Shown: piece by piece, positions 32,561 through 42,898 of the stretch
How the letters are laid out: each line of letters starts with the position of its first letter
Numbering within the stretch: position 1 is the stretch's first letter
DNA from: Aedes albopictus
Lineage: Eukaryota > Arthropoda > Insecta > Diptera > Culicidae
DNA: 64,000 bases
NCBI RefSeq assembly: GCF_035046485.1
Contig: NC_085138.1
Location: 11,750,759-11,814,758, forward strand
Reading direction: 5' to 3'
Notes under the pieces: generated by a model
Seen by the model: the letters and a program-made list of their open reading frames with translations, nothing else
Told to the model about the DNA's origin: nothing
The model's database searches: none
Made by a program: the position numbers and the translations under genes

Positions 32561-32754
32561 TATGGAAAAAATAATGGAGGAATTGTTCATACTCATAAAG
32601 TTTACGAAACTGGAAACAAATCTAAACCATTTTTTGTGATAGTTCAAAACTGCAATTCCAATTTGCACATACACATATCGGGCGCCCATGCCGAGTCATC
32701 TCAAGGCCCTCCCCCTGGGCCTCCTCCAGAAAAAAGAACCTAGCTACGCCAATG

Positions 32755-32885
32755 GTCATTGCCAGAGGAAGGTCTCAGTCAATAATTGTGAAAATGCTCA
32801 TAAAATTTTAGCTGAAAAGCACCGAGACATGAGGGTGTTACGCCAAGAAGAGGAGATGAGAGAACGTCCAGCAAGCATCACTATA
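32755..32885 (+). mobile_element. SINE, 3' part (split by element B)
   Basis: GTCATTGCCAGAGGAAGGTCTCAGTCAATAATTGTG and GAGGGTGTTACGCCAAGAAGAGGAG align with 14800-14905 of the complete SINE. It continues the half that ends at 25480. Confidence 0.75.
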
Positions 32886-33740
32886 AATTTCTGGACCCTA
32901 ACGAAAATTTCATTCAAAAATTCTGAAACAAATTTTCCATTCAAACGACTATTAATAGTGCCAATTGGCACTAATCCCCAAAACCAATTGAACAATTTGA
33001 TTTCGTCATTTCATTGAGCAAATTTATAAATCGATTTGAAACGAAATAAGCCAAACGACTAACGATGTCGAATCAGCTCTCTTTTCCGTCACCGTTCCAC
33101 GGAACTGCGACAGTACCAAAGTTCAGCCGACACAACGATTTTTTTTTTGCTATCGAAGTTCTCCCCCTCACCGGTCAACAAACGAGCAAAGCCCGGTCAC
33201 GTGAGTAAAGCTTAGTCAGCCGCACTGAAATGATTTTCCGGAAAACAAGGAAAAAAAGCACAAGCTCAACTAAAAACATTTCGCGTAAATTGAAACCATT
33301 CAACATTCATCAGAGCAACGTTCGGCACAATCCCCGCGCTCTTTTGTGACCAGTTCCCACGGCCACGACCGACCGGGATCTTTCCGGATTGGATACATAG
33401 TGGAAATGTGAGTCTCGCGTCGCGTCGACGAAAAACCAGCTCGGGATGAAAAGGTACGTCAAAATCCTAACGAGCCGCACTTGACCGGTTCCACGACAAA
33501 CGAGCTGTCCACATTCGGCACCGTTCACGATTCGACATGGGAGCGGCGGGGATTGTTGAAATTAAAATCCAGGAAAGTGCCAAACGGACTTCCAGAACCA
33601 GAAGTAAGCATCATCGGAGCAGCGCACGGAACCGAAAAAAAAGGTCGGGTGTATTCATTTGACCATTTCATAGTGATCATTGGAAAAAATGTAAAACTAC
33701 ACGTTTCAGCGGATAAAACTTGAAAAAGTGTCTGAAAAGA
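32886..33740. other. Low-repeat DNA, no gene seen
   Basis: Includes an inverted pair around GCCAATTGGC and a GC-balanced stretch (33070-33730) with CGTCACCGTTCCACGG and CTCACCGGTCAAC. Opposed ORFs of ~70-80 codons match nothing I know. Confidence 0.35.
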
Positions 33741-34130
33741 ATCATACACAGAGGGGTGTACCACTCTTTAACATAGTTTATTCAGGATCAATATGGAACT
33801 CTGAAAACATTCACATCATTTTAAGACAAACAATATCTTGGAAAGCATACTGAAAGATATCATATTGATCGATTAGATCAAAAGTTATGGTGTCTTTATC
33901 TAGGGTGTCCACCACTCGATATTCCTTACAGAAAGTTTCAGCAAAAAAACAGGGTTGTTTTTTAATTTTCAAAATTTATTCAGAAATGTTACAGAAGTAT
34001 CCGACAATTTGAAGGATTCGTTTATGTTTTACCTTCCATTCCTTTGAAGGTGCTTCTGAAAAAATTAAATTATTTTTCAAAAATATTAAAAATAATGCAC
34101 TGGTTTGTCGAAAAATCCTTTCTATTACAC
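33741..34130. other. AT-rich spacer, probable old dispersed repeat
   Basis: The words GGGGTGTACCACTC and GGGTGTCCACCACTCG lie ~150 bp apart, which suggests a decayed element. No gene is supported. Confidence 0.3.
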
Positions 34131-35150
34131 CGTACTCCCACTTCACAGCCACCAGTGGTAACATTATAATTCCCAAAACAGCGCCTCGCCCACAGCTACT
34201 GTTCTAATCATACACCCTCATCTACAACACACTTCACATACCTAGGTGTACCTACATCAAATCCCACGTGAAGAGGAAATTTGAATCCACCCGAACGGAC
34301 ATTCGTATTCAAATTCCGGCACCATCAATCTCGAATCGCCCATTAGGGCACCCACTTCTCCAGCTCGCCAAAGGCACAAGAAACCACCGAAGAGGGTCCG
34401 GTAACGCATCCACGGTAGGTGGACAAGAGGAAAACATGCTGCAAAAATTTGATACCAGGTCGTTATCTGCACCGTACACCTGGTGATTGGAGGCTAAGCT
34501 ACGGGCAACGTACCTGCATATCCTAGCCCAACAGAACAAAACCCGCCCGTCAAGTCATGGTACATGTGGTGTGAATGCTGCTGCTGCACCTACTGCACAG
34601 TCAGTGTTGCGGCTGGCTATCTCAAATCTCTCTCTCGTTAAACAACCAGATACACGAGCTTGATTCGCTTGCATAGACATAGACATGGACTGGATATGGC
34701 CGGACGACACACATGGTAGGCGTGTTGCGTTGGCGTTGTCATGGGACCGGCTGGCTTTGTTTGAATGGATTTGGACCCCATGGAAGGACCGACAGACCCT
34801 TTTGAACTTGCAATTGTTACTGGCAGATTGGGGAGAAAAAAAAACTGAATGGATGAAAGGCACCTGTGTGTGGTGTGGTCTCCTTGGTTTCTACCGGTTG
34901 TCTAAATGTTCAACAGGAGGTTTTACTTCTCCGTCCAAGGAGTAGGCGTCTGATTCTAGGTGTAAAGTAGTAGGCCTTTGCATGCCTTTGGTGCCTACAA
35001 ATGCGCAACGGTGACACGTGACATCCCACTCACAAAGCCTCAGAGATCATTCCTGGAAGGTTTGAAAACATCCTTCGGGACAGGACATGTTTGCTTTACT
35101 CCGAATTGCTTTACCTCAGGATTCTAACTGACCAAATGTCGTCTGCACGA
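34131..35150. other. Low-repeat, GC-balanced island
   Basis: No recognisable transposon or array. ORFs of 70-100 codons occur on both strands and overlap, with no family match. Contains GCTGCTGCTGC near 34580. It could be old unique intergenic or intronic DNA. Ends near the satellite at 35173. Confidence 0.35.
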
Positions 35151-35172
35151 TGAATCTAATCTTAAATCTTCT

Positions 35173-37452
35173 ATCTTCCATCTTTCATCTTTCATCTTTC
35201 ATCTTTCATCTTTCATCTTTCATCTTTCATCTTTCATCTTTCATCTTTCATCTTTCATCTTTCATCTTTCATCATTTATCTTTCATCTTTCATCTTTCAT
35301 CTTTCATCTTTCATCTTTCATCTTTCATCTTTCATCTTTCATCTTTCATCTTTCATCTTTCATCTTTTATCTTTCATCTTTCATCTTTCATCTTTCATCT
35401 TTCATCTTTCATCTTTCATCTTTCATCTTTCATCTTTCATCTTTCATCTTTCATCTTTCATCTTTCATCTTTCATCTTTCATCTTTCATCTTTCATCTTT
35501 CATCTTTCATCTTTCATCTTTCATCTTTCATCTTTCATCTTTCATCTTTCATCTTTCATCTTTCATCTTTCATCTTTCATCTTTCATCTTTCATCTTTCA
35601 TCTTTCATCTTTCATCTTTCATCTTTCATCTTTCATCTTTCATCTTTCATCTTTCATCTTTCATCTTTCATCTTTCATCTTTCATCTTTCATCTTTCATC
35701 TTTCATCTTTCATCTTTCATCTTTCATCTTTCATCTTTCATCTTTCATCTTTCATCTTTCATCTTTCATCTTTCATCTTTCATCTTTCATCTTTCATCTT
35801 TCATCTTTCATCTTTCATCTTTCATCTTTCATCTTTCATCTTTCATCTTTCATCTTTCATCTTTCATCTTTCATCTTTCATCTTTCATCTTTCATCTTTC
35901 ATCTTTCATCTTTCATCTTTCATCTTTCATCTTTCATCTTTCATCTTTCATCTTTCATCTTTCATCTTTCATCTTTCATCTTTCATCTTTCATCTTTCAT
36001 CTTTCATCTTTCATCTTTCATCTTTCATCTTTCATCTTTCATCTTTCATCTTTCATCTTTCATCTTTCATCTTTCATCTTTCATCTTTCATCTTTCATCT
36101 TTCATCTTTCATCTTTCATCTTTCATCTTTCATCTTTCATCTTTCATCTTTCATCTTTCATCTTTCATCTTTCATCTTTCATCTTTCATCTTTCATCTTT
36201 CATCTTTCATCTTTCATCTTTCATCTTTCATCTTTCATCTTTCATCTTTCATCTTTCATCTTTCATCTTTCATCTTTCATCTTTCATCTTTCATCTTTCA
36301 TCTTTCATCTTTCATCTTTCATCTTTCATCTTTCATCTTTCATCTTTCATCTTTCATCTTTCATCTTTCATCTTTCATCTTTCATCTTTCATCTTTCATC
36401 TTTCATCTTTCATCTTTCATCTTTCATCTTTCATCTTTCATCTTTCATCTTTCATCTTTCATCTTTCATCTTTCATCTTTCATCTTTCATCTTTCATCTT
36501 TCATCTTTCATCTTTCATCTTTCATCTTTCATCTTTCATCTTTCATCTTTCATCTTTCATCTTTCATCTTTCATCTTTCATCTTTCATCTTTCATCTTTC
36601 ATCTTTCATCTTTCATCTTTCATCTTTCATCTTTCATCTTTCATCTTTCATCTTTCATCTTTCATCTTTCATCTTTCATCTTTCATCTTTCATCTTTCAT
36701 CTTTCATCTTTCATCTTTCATCTTTCATCTTTCATCTTTCATCTTTCATCTTTCATCTTTCATCTTTCATCTTTCATCTTTCATCTTTCATCTTTCATCT
36801 TTCATCTTTCATCTTTCATCTTTCATCTTTCATCTTTCATCTTTCATCTTTCATCTTTCATCTTTCATCTTTCATCTTTCATCTTTCATCTTTCATCTTT
36901 CATCTTTCATCTTTCATCTTTCATCTTTCATCTTTCATCTTTCATCTTTCATCTTTCATCTTTCATCTTTCATCTTTCATCTTTCATCTTTCATCTTTCA
37001 TCTTTCATCTTTCATCTTTCATCTTTCATCTTTCATCTTTCATCTTTCATCTTTCATCTTTCATCTTTCATCTTTCATCTTTCATCTTTCATCTTTCATC
37101 TTTCATCTTTCATCTTTCATCTTTCATCTTTCATCTTTCATCTTTCATCTTTCATCTTTCATCTTTCATCTTTCATCTTTCATCTTTCATCTTTCATCTT
37201 TCATCTTTCATCTTTCATCTTTCATCTTTCATCTTTCATCTTTCATCTTTCATCTTTCATCTTTCATCTTTCATCTTTCATCTTTCATCTTTCATCTTTC
37301 ATCTTTCATCTTTCATCTTTCATCTTTCATCTTTCATCTTTCATCTTTCATCTTTCATCTTTCATCTTTCATCTTTCATCTTTCATCTTTCATCTTTCAT
37401 CTTTCATCTTTCATCTTTCATCTTTCATCTTTCATCTTTCATCTTTCATCTT
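35173..37452 (+). repeat. 7-bp satellite (CATCTTT)n, about 325 copies
   Basis: About 2.28 kb of nearly perfect CATCTTT. The only variants I noticed are near 35165-35180, 35274 (CATTTATC) and 35365 (CTTTTATC). The near absence of variants suggests recent expansion or homogenisation. The 768-codon frame across it (FIFHLSS repeats) is an artefact: three 7-bp units make 21 nt with no stop on this strand. Confidence 0.97.
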
Positions 37453-40065
37453 CTAGCTGCTAGCGTCTAGCTGCTAGCGTCTAGCTGCTACCGTCTAGCT
37501 GCTAGCGTCTAGCTGCTAGCGTCTAGCTGCTAGAGTCTAGCTGCTAGCTTCTAGCTGCTAGAGTCTAGCTGCTAGCTTCTAGCTGCTAGAGTCTAGCTGC
37601 TAGCTTCTAGCTGCTAGCGTCTAGCTGCTAGCTTCTAGCTGCTAGCTTCTAGCTGCTAGCTTCTAGCTGCTAGCGTCTAGCTGCTAGCTTCTAGCTGCTA
37701 GCGTCTAGCTGCTTGCTTCTAGCTGCTAGCGTCTAGCTGCTAGCGTCTAGCTGCTAGCGTCTAGCTGCTAGCTTCTAGCTGCTAGCGTCTAGCTGCTAGC
37801 TTCGAGCTGCTAGCGTCTAGCTGCTAGCTTCTAGCTGCTAGCGTCTAGCTGCTAGCTTCGAGCTGCTAGCGTCTAGCTGCTAGCTTCTAGCTGCTAGCGT
37901 CTAGCTGCTAGCGTCTAGCTGCTAGCGTCTAGCTGCTAGCGTCTAGCTGCTAGCGTCTAGCTGCTAGCGTCTAGCTGCTAGCGTCTAGCTGCTAGCGTCT
38001 AGCTGCTAGCTTCTAGCTGCTAGCGTCTAGCTGCTAGCTTCGAGCTGCTAGCGTCTAGCTGCTAGCTTCTAGCTGCTAGCGTCTAGCTGCTAGCTTCTAG
38101 CTGCTAGCGTCTAGCTGCTACCGTCTAGCTGCTAGCGTCTAGCTGCTAGCGTCTAGCTGCTAGCGTCTAGCTGCTAGCGTCTAGCTGCTAGCTTCTAGCT
38201 GCTAGCGTCTAGCTGCTAGCTTCTAGCTGCTAGCGTCTAGCTGCTAGCTTCTAGCTGCTAGCGTCTAGCTGCTAGCTTCTAGCTGCTAGCGTCTAGCTGC
38301 TAGCTTCTAGCTGCTAGCGTCTAGCTGCTAGCTTCTAGCTGCTAGCGTCTAGCTGCTAGCTTCTAGCTGCTAGCGTCTAGCTGCTAGCTTCTAGCTGCTA
38401 GCGTCTAGCTGCTAGCTTCTAGCTGCTAGCGTCTAGCTGCTAACTTCTAGCTGCTAGCGTCTAGCTGCTAGCTTCTAGCTGCTAGCGTCTAGCTGCTAGC
38501 TTCTAGCTGCTAGCGTCTAGCTGCTAGCTTCTAGCTGCTAGCGTCTAGCTGCTAGCTTCTAGCTGCTAGCGTCTAGCTGCTAGCTTCTAGCTGCTAGCGT
38601 CTAGCTGCTAGCTTCTAGCTGCTAGCGTCTAGCTGCTAGCTTCTAGCTGCTAGCGTCTAGCTGCTAGCTTCTAGCTGCTAGCGTCTAGCTGCTAGCTTCT
38701 AGCTGCTAGCGTCTAGCTGCTAGCTTCTAGCTGCTAGCGTCTAGCTGCTAGCTTCTAGCTGCTAGCGTCTAGCTGCTAGCTTCTAGCTGCTAGCGTCTAG
38801 CTGCTAGCTTCTAGCTGCTAGCGTCTAGCTGCTAGCTTCTAGCTGCTAGCGTCTAGCTGCTAGCTTCTAGCTGCTAGCGTCTAGCTGCTAGCTTCTAGCT
38901 GCTAGCGTCTAGCTGCTAGCTTCTAGCTGCTAGCGTCTAGCTGCTAGCTTCTAGCTGCTAGCGTCTAGCTGCTAGCTTCTAGCTGCTAGCGTCTAGCTGC
39001 TAGCTTCTAGCTGCTAGCGTCTAGCTGCTAGCTTCTAGCTGCTAGCGTCTAGCTGCTAGCTTCTAGCTGCTAGCGTCTAGCTGCTAGCTTCTAGCTGCTA
39101 GCGTCTAGCTGCTAGCTTCTAGCTGCTAGCGTCTAGCTGCTAGCTTCTAGCTGCTAGCGTCTAGCTGCTAGCTTCTAGCTGCTAGCGTCTAGCTGCTAGC
39201 TTCTAGCTGCTAGCGTCTAGCTGCTAGCTTCTAGCTGCTAGCGTCTAGCTGCTAGCTTCTAGCTGCTAGCGTCTAGCTGCTAGCTTCTAGCTGCTAGCGT
39301 CTAGCTGCTAGCTTCTAGCTGCTAGCGTCTAGCTGCTAGCGCTTCTAGCTGCTAGCGTCTAGCTGCTAGCTTCTAGCTGCTAGCGTCTAGCTGCTAGCTT
39401 CTAGCTGCTAGCGTCTAGCTGCTAGCTTCTAGCTGCTAGCGTCTAGCTGCTAGCTTCTAGCTGCTAGCGTCTAGCTGCTAGCTTCTAGCTGCTAGCGTCC
39501 AGCTGCTAGCTTCTAGCTGCTAGCGTCTAGCTGCTAGCTTCTAGCTGCTAGCGTCTAGCTGCTAGCTTCTAGCTGCTAGCGTCTAGCTGCTAGCTTCTAG
39601 CTGCTAGCGTCTAGCTGCTAGCTTCTAGCTGCTAGCGTCTAGCTGCTAGCTTCTAGCTGCTAGCGTCTAGCTGCTAGCTTCTAGCTGCTAGCGTCTAGCT
39701 GCTAGCTTCTAGCTGCTAGCGTCTAGCTGCTAGCTTCTAGCTGCTAGCGTCTAGCTGCTAGCTTCTAGCTGCTAGCGTCTAGCTGCTAGCTTCTAGCTGC
39801 TAGCGTCTAGCTGCTAGCTTCTAGCTGCTAGCGTCTAGCTGCTAGCTTCTAGCTGCTAGCGTCTAGCTGCTAGCTTCTAGCTGCTAGCGTCTAGCTGCTA
39901 GCTTCTAGCTGCTAGCGTCTAGCTGCTAGCTTCTAGCTGCTAGCGTCTAGCTGCTAGCTTCTAGCTGCTAGCGTCTAGCTGCTAGCTTCTAGCTGCTAGC
40001 GTCTAGCTGCTAGCTTCTAGCTGCTAGCGTCTAGCTGCTAGCGTCTAGCTGCTAGCTTCTAGCTT
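37453..40065 (+). repeat. 14-bp satellite with 28-bp higher-order unit
   Basis: About 186 copies of TAGCTGC+TAGC(G/T)TC. To about 38200 the variants are mixed (GCGT, GAGT, CCGT, GCTT). Afterwards GCGT and GCTT alternate strictly, making a 28-bp unit repeated roughly 65 times with rare errors (38442, 39339, 39498). It joins the 7-bp satellite in the same 7-bp register: CATCTTT, CATCTTC, TAGCTGC, TAGCGTC. Confidence 0.95.
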
Positions 40066-40740
40066 CCAGAGGGCTGTCATAGCGCTTCAGGGGTTTCGGG
40101 AGAGCTTCAGAAGAGTTCAGAGAGGTTTCAGAATGATTACAAGGCATTTTAATTGGTTTCGAATGGGCTTCAAGAAGTTTCAGGGGATTTCGGTGTCTTC
40201 AGTGGGAGCTACGGGAACTTCACTGGCTTTCACAAGCGTTTCAGGAAGGTTGCCAAGGGATTTTAAGGTGTGTCAAGGCGTTTCACTGAATTTCATGAGG
40301 TTTTAGAGGGTTTCAGCAGAGTTGACGCGTGATTCAGGTGATCGAGAGGTTTAACAGGTATTTATGGGACTTCTTCAATCAAGGGAAAGGGTAATCTACG
40401 AGGGTCCCAGAGGGGACTTTCTGAGAGGTTACAAAGCGTTTCAAGGCGTTTCAGTGGATTTCTGGGAGTTTCATGGAGTCTTTAGGGTGTTTCAACAGAG
40501 TTTAAGGGAAGTCTACGAGAGTCGCAGGGGAGTTTTATGAGGGTTTCCTAGGCTTTTCAAAGCATTCCCTAACATTTCTAGTCACATTGTAATGGTTTCA
40601 AAAGGTACCAGGGAAGTCTCAGGGGGTATACAGGAAAGTTTTAGGTGGATATCATAAGGATTTCAGGAAGTTACAGTGAGTTTCAGAGGGAACTTAAAAA
40701 GGGACTGCAGGAGAGTTTAATAGAAGTCTCTGGAAGTCTG
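40066..40740 (-). repeat. Degenerate minisatellite, reverse of CTGAAACGC family
   Basis: Repeats of GTTTCAGGGGATTTC and GTTTCAAGGCGTTTCAG are the complement of the 20.6-22.2 kb theme. The repeats are strongly diverged. Confidence 0.7.
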
Positions 40741-40960
40741 ATGAGTGGTTACGCTTGTAGATCAAATGACCTATAGAAAGTTCTTCGATTCCCTGAGACT
40801 CCCTCTCACTTCAAGTTAAATTCCTCCCTTTTCCGTAAGACCTCCTTGAACCTTACCTCATTCACCCCACCTGTCTTGAATACAGCGAAATCGCAAACAG
40901 GTATTGTTATCTTAATAGAGGTACCTAAATATACTTCATATTGATTCTACCTAAATAGAG
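40741..40960. other. Short spacer
   Basis: Mixed sequence with no recognisable gene or repeat. Confidence 0.3.
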
Positions 40961-41395
40961 GTTCCAGTGTTTCTTCTGATTCCAAATTTCTACGTTCTGG
41001 TTGCTGTCTTCCTTCTTTTATTTTCTTTACCCGATCTTCGAGCTTTTATCTTTTACCTTCTGATTTCATTGTTTAAGTTTCTAGCTTCATTTTGCAATCT
41101 TCTGTTTTGTCATTTCCATTTTTATGCGTTATCTTCTACTGTTCATCTTTTTATCTTTAATATTCCAACCTCTTTCTTCTTTCTTTTAGTTTCTTTGTTT
41201 CATCTTTGATCTTCTATAAATATCTTTTGTATTCTTGATTTTCTCTGAATTTTTCTAACGTCAATCATTTATTTTTCTTTCAATCCTCTGTTAACTACCT
41301 TATCTTCTTAATTTCTCTTCTACTTTAAATCATCAAAGATTTGTTTTGTCTTTTTCTTCAAGTTATCTTCTTTTTTCATAAATTCTTTATTCGGA
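40961..41395 (+). repeat. Pyrimidine-rich tract, probably decayed satellite
   Basis: Dense in ATCTTTTATC, TTCTAGCTTC-like, ATCTTCT and TTTCATC words, which are the vocabulary of both satellites at 35.2-40.1 kb, but highly diverged. The 80-codon hydrophobic frame at 40967-41209 follows from pyrimidine-rich codons and is not supported as a gene. Confidence 0.55.
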
Positions 41396-42480
41396 CGACT
41401 ATTTTTCCAAGTTTGTGTGCAATCAACACTCAACAAGCTTACAATGCAAAACCTTAATAGATGCCATCTTTCATTCAAATTGGATTAAACACCGCTACAA
41501 TGTATGTGTTCCATTCTTTCTTCCAAAATCACCCTAAATCAGCAGCCTTTCTGCGATTCTTCTCGAGATTGATGGACGTCTGAAACATTCATAACCCTCG
41601 GCTCAGAAAATCGCAATCAACCATCAGAAGGTCTTCCCTTCTGACTCGGACGTCCGAGACGAACCTCACCGGCGCCAAAGGGTCATAAATATTCCTCAAA
41701 AATTACCAAATTTCGGCAACATGTTGAACCCATTCAGGAGCAGGTCGAAGACTGTTCTGCTCGCCCACATCGCATTATCGCCGGGGTTGGTTTCTGTTGC
41801 AGCCATTTATTTGGCACACGAACTAGTACTGGCCTGGCACTGACTGTCTTTCCCATCAGCCAGCAGCGGTGTGCCTGGTGCCCGCACATGGTCATAATAT
41901 TGTTGCACATTGTGGTTGGCTGCCGTGCTCTTCGGTGCGGTAAAAGTGCGATTCCAACCAAAAACTGGAGGATCCCAAACCAGAAGCACAAGTTGGCGTG
42001 ACTTTCACAATTGGATTTCGTATGATTTGTTGTCATGGCTCCGTGCAATTTCGTTGCCATTATCATCTGCCTGCCGGTGTGGAACCTACCGCACTGGAGA
42101 GTTAGCCAGCCATCCAGCCCATATGCAATGTAATGCCGTGTGTTACTCCACTAACCGGTGTCGTCGTCGTTGGCATACATGGGGTCGGGATGGACTCCAG
42201 ATTCGGACGGGACATATGGTCGTCGGAGGTAGAAGACAATTCCGAAAAGTGTTCTTCGTCAAGGGCCGGCCCGCCACCAACAATTAAAGATGCACTCCGA
42301 CTTCTGGACATGTTCACTATACGATGAATACAAAATCGGACGTAGAAAATCAAGGTAGTTTTCGGAATTATGACTTCAGATGGCAACACTGACCGATCTA
42401 CATGCAAGGATCTTATAATGGAGAGTGTTGCTCCCCTTTTAAACCGGAATAGAATAAAAATGGTAGAATATTATGAAGAA
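41396..42480. other. Low-repeat island, possible old unique or regulatory DNA
   Basis: Balanced composition with no array words. AT-rich blocks such as GGTCATAAATATTCCTC and GCAGCCATTTATTTGG lie between GC-richer ones. Opposed ORFs (41734-42066 minus; 41910-42287 plus; 42102-42407 minus) overlap each other and match no family. No function is assigned. Confidence 0.35.
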
Positions 42481-42627
42481 TATTTTTTCTGGTTACACTA
42501 GGTCATCCAAACTTATCTTGAGTTTAGATCCTAAAGTCTACCGGTGTAACGGTAACTTCTTTCATTATACATAGTTACGATATGTAATCTATCATGTCCA
42601 GTAAGTCTTCTGAAAGTTACAGTGGTT
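42481..42627. other. Dispersed-repeat fragment at copia target
   Basis: TAGGTCATCCAAACTTATCTTG resembles text at 23317 and 23758. It forms the left flank of the copia insertion. Confidence 0.35.
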
Positions 42628-42632
42628 GTTTT

Positions 42633-42883
42633 TGTTGGGAATATGTATTTTGTGCATTCGAGCACCCCTCGTAATCGAGACAACCGATATGTAGAGATAC
42701 ACCGTGAACATGTTTTATGTTGTCGAGCTTTGTTATTGTTTATAGTCCTGAATGTAAATAGTAAATAAAAATCAGTCGTTCGTGTATCGTCAAACTGTAC
42801 ACAAGTAGTTTGTTTTTACGCCGGTCCGGAAAGTTCCTTTCTCGTCCCGCTGTTGTGTGTTCCGCTGTGTGATAGCTCCAACA
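42633..42883 (+). repeat. Copia 5' LTR
   Basis: Starts TGTTGGGAATATG and ends CTCCAACA (TGTTGG/CCAACA inverted ends). Contains AATAAA near 42763. By eye it differs from the 3' LTR at one base (CGTTCGTGTATCG versus CGTTCGAGTATCG). Confidence 0.95.
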
Positions 42884-42898
42884 GGCTATGGGTCCAGG
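42884..42898 (+). other. Copia primer-binding site
   Basis: GGCTATGGGTCCAGG immediately follows the LTR. It resembles the internal initiator-tRNA-Met complement (GGTTATGGGCCCAG type) used by Drosophila copia, so a half-tRNA primer is likely. It overlaps the gag ATG at 42888. Confidence 0.65.

Larger units (their letters stand above)
25481..32754 (-). mobile_element. hAT-like element B, reverse-oriented relative of A
   Basis: It starts CATTGGCGTAGCTAGAGG (right-type end, GAATCCGCCAG, TTTCATGAC) and ends with the complement of CATTGGCGTAGCTAGG (left-type end, GGGCGCCCATGCC). Order and orientation are those of element A reversed. It sits inside a SINE whose halves flank it. The 8 bp after the right end are GTCATTGC. 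On the left only AT plus the terminus remains, consistent with loss of a CATTGC repeat unit where duplication and terminus adjoined. The core is the 12-bp array, interrupted by a MITE and by an LTR retrotransposon fragment. Confidence 0.8.

Noticed and set aside
35150..37456. 768-codon open frame (FIFHLSS repeats)
   Set aside because: It is read-through of a 7-bp satellite that has no stop on this strand; no protein features apart from the repeat.
35173..40065. CRISPR-like regular array
   Set aside because: Units of 7, 14 and 28 bp are contiguous with no unique spacers, and the context is eukaryotic; it is satellite DNA.
41734..42407. Host gene on either strand (110-125 codons)
   Set aside because: Three mutually overlapping frames on opposite strands, none with recognisable motifs or splice structure; left as low-repeat DNA.
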